Positions 63,593 through 64,000 of a DNA stretch of 64,000 bases are shown one piece after another. The DNA is from Catenulispora sp. MAP5-51 (lineage in GTDB: Bacteria; Actinomycetota; Actinomycetes; Streptomycetales; Catenulisporaceae): contig NZ_JBGCCH010000043.1 in assembly GCF_041261205.1 (NCBI RefSeq), forward strand, positions 1 to 64,000, in the 5' to 3' direction. Each line of letters starts with the position of its first letter. Within the stretch, counting starts at the first letter, position 1. The position numbers and the translations under genes were made by a program. The notes beneath the pieces are model-generated. The model was given only the letters and a program-made list of their open reading frames with translations, was not told the DNA's origin and made no database searches.

Positions 63593-64000
63593 CTACATCT
63601 CCTTGACCATGTCGACGAGGAAGTCAGTGCTGCCGGCCGCCGGAAGCGCGTCCAGGCACAGCTGATCCATGACCTTTGTATACGCGTCCAGGTCATCGGT
63701 CTTGTCCAGGAAGGTCGCGCCGGTGAGGTGCTCCAGGTACACGATGTCGCCCAACGCCGCCTCGGCGAAGCGCAGCAGCGTGAAGCGGTGGCTGCCGGCG
63801 TCGGCGTAGCCGCCGCGGTGGAACGGCACGACCTGGATGGTCACGTGCGGCAGCCTGGACAGCTCCAGCATGTGCTCGATCTGAGCCTGCATCGTGTCGT
63901 GGCTGCCGGGCGGGCGCCGGAGCACAGCCTCATCAAGGATCGCCCAGAGCTTGGGCGGATGCGGGCGGTGCAGCAGGCGGGCACGGCGCATGCGCAAAGC
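63593..64000 (-). CDS. Scr1/DUF5753-type regulator, C-terminal part (partial, right edge)
   Basis: The frame is open from the stop at 63593 to the window's right edge, so the gene's 5' end, normally an XRE-type helix-turn-helix domain, lies outside. The visible ~135 residues match the DUF5753 ligand/partner domain: RPPKLWAILDEAVLRRPPG-like start, IEHMLELSRLPHVTIQVVPFHRGGY, SHRFTLLRFAEAALGDIVYLEHL, and a terminal FLVDMVKEM. Such regulators often pair with a small DUF397 protein; none is seen downstream in this window. Confidence 0.85.
   Translation of the reverse strand, partial: ALRMRRARLLHRPHPPKLWAILDEAVLRRPPGSHDTMQAQIEHMLELSRLPHVTIQVVPFHRGGYADAGSHRFTLLRFAEAALGDIVYLEHLTGATFLDKTDDLDAYTKVMDQLCLDALPAAGSTDFLVDMVKEM

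Noticed and set aside
1-64000. Prophage, integrative element or insertion sequence
   Set aside because: No integrase, transposase, terminal inverted repeats or tRNA-adjacent attachment site was found; base composition looks even apart from small A+T-rich promoters.

Overview
The window reads as chromosome from a high-G+C actinomycete. Evidence: frequent GTG/TTG starts, heavy use of 4-bp ATGA/GTGA overlaps, SigE- and ECF41-type sigma factors, SpoIIE-type phosphatases, a DUF5999 protein and a Scr1/DUF5753-type regulator. A Catenulispora- or Streptomyces-like host is my inference from gene style, not a database result. I see no rRNA, tRNA, CRISPR array, insertion sequence, integrase or replication origin. 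About 70 genes or gene remnants are listed.

Layout. 1-1.3 kb: end of an IPT/TIG repeat protein and an unknown gene. 1.3-8.8 kb (minus): an oxidative operon of an unknown protein, a NuoF-like flavoprotein, a 3-Cys ferredoxin, an ADP-forming acyl-CoA synthetase, two sister acyl-CoA dehydrogenases and a 3-hydroxyacyl-CoA dehydrogenase. It diverges from a Rieske oxygenase plus TetR (8.9-10.8 kb) across two TetR-like operators. 11-18 kb: polyamine uptake (potDBCA) and breakdown (amine oxidase, aldehyde dehydrogenase). 18-21.6 kb (minus): HAD hydrolase, SRPBCC, VOC, ArsR, YgeA-type racemase and a second ArsR-like regulator. 21.7-30 kb: orphan peptide-type permease, SpoIIE phosphatase, RecD2 helicase, DUF4184 protein, and a divergent pair of related secreted proteins. 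30-34 kb: Na+/H+ antiporter, Ser/Thr kinase, EF-hand protein. 34.3-39.7 kb: a compact set with a methanofuran-type furan synthase (MfnB), aldehyde dehydrogenase, aryl-alcohol dehydrogenase, carboxyl-type methyltransferase and an esterase. 39.8-52.4 kb: regulators (SpoIIE, MarR, two LysR, ECF41 sigma) each beside a likely target. 52.5-57.5 kb: lipoprotein, two genes beheaded by one deletion, GyrI-like protein, SigE-type sigma and its membrane partner. 57.7-63.2 kb: a complete PEP-dependent dihydroxyacetone kinase system (aquaglyceroporin, DhaK, DhaL, enzyme I, DhaM-HPr) with a pyruvate phosphate dikinase scrap. The window ends inside a DUF5753 regulator.

How the genes work together. In the first island the NuoF-like protein and ferredoxin could carry electrons between NADH and the Rieske oxygenase or the dehydrogenases, while the ligase, dehydrogenases and hydroxyacyl-CoA dehydrogenase would run a beta-oxidation-like breakdown of the product. 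The mfnB set looks like a small pathway making a furan and then oxidising and methylating its side chains. Both assignments are inferences from co-location and family chemistry. The dha genes form a self-contained phosphoryl relay: PEP, enzyme I, HPr, DhaM, DhaL-ADP, DhaK-dihydroxyacetone.

A recurrent trait is short tandem repeats at gene ends and between genes. Those inside genes have units divisible by three; several intergenic ones (7, 8, 14 bp) do not.
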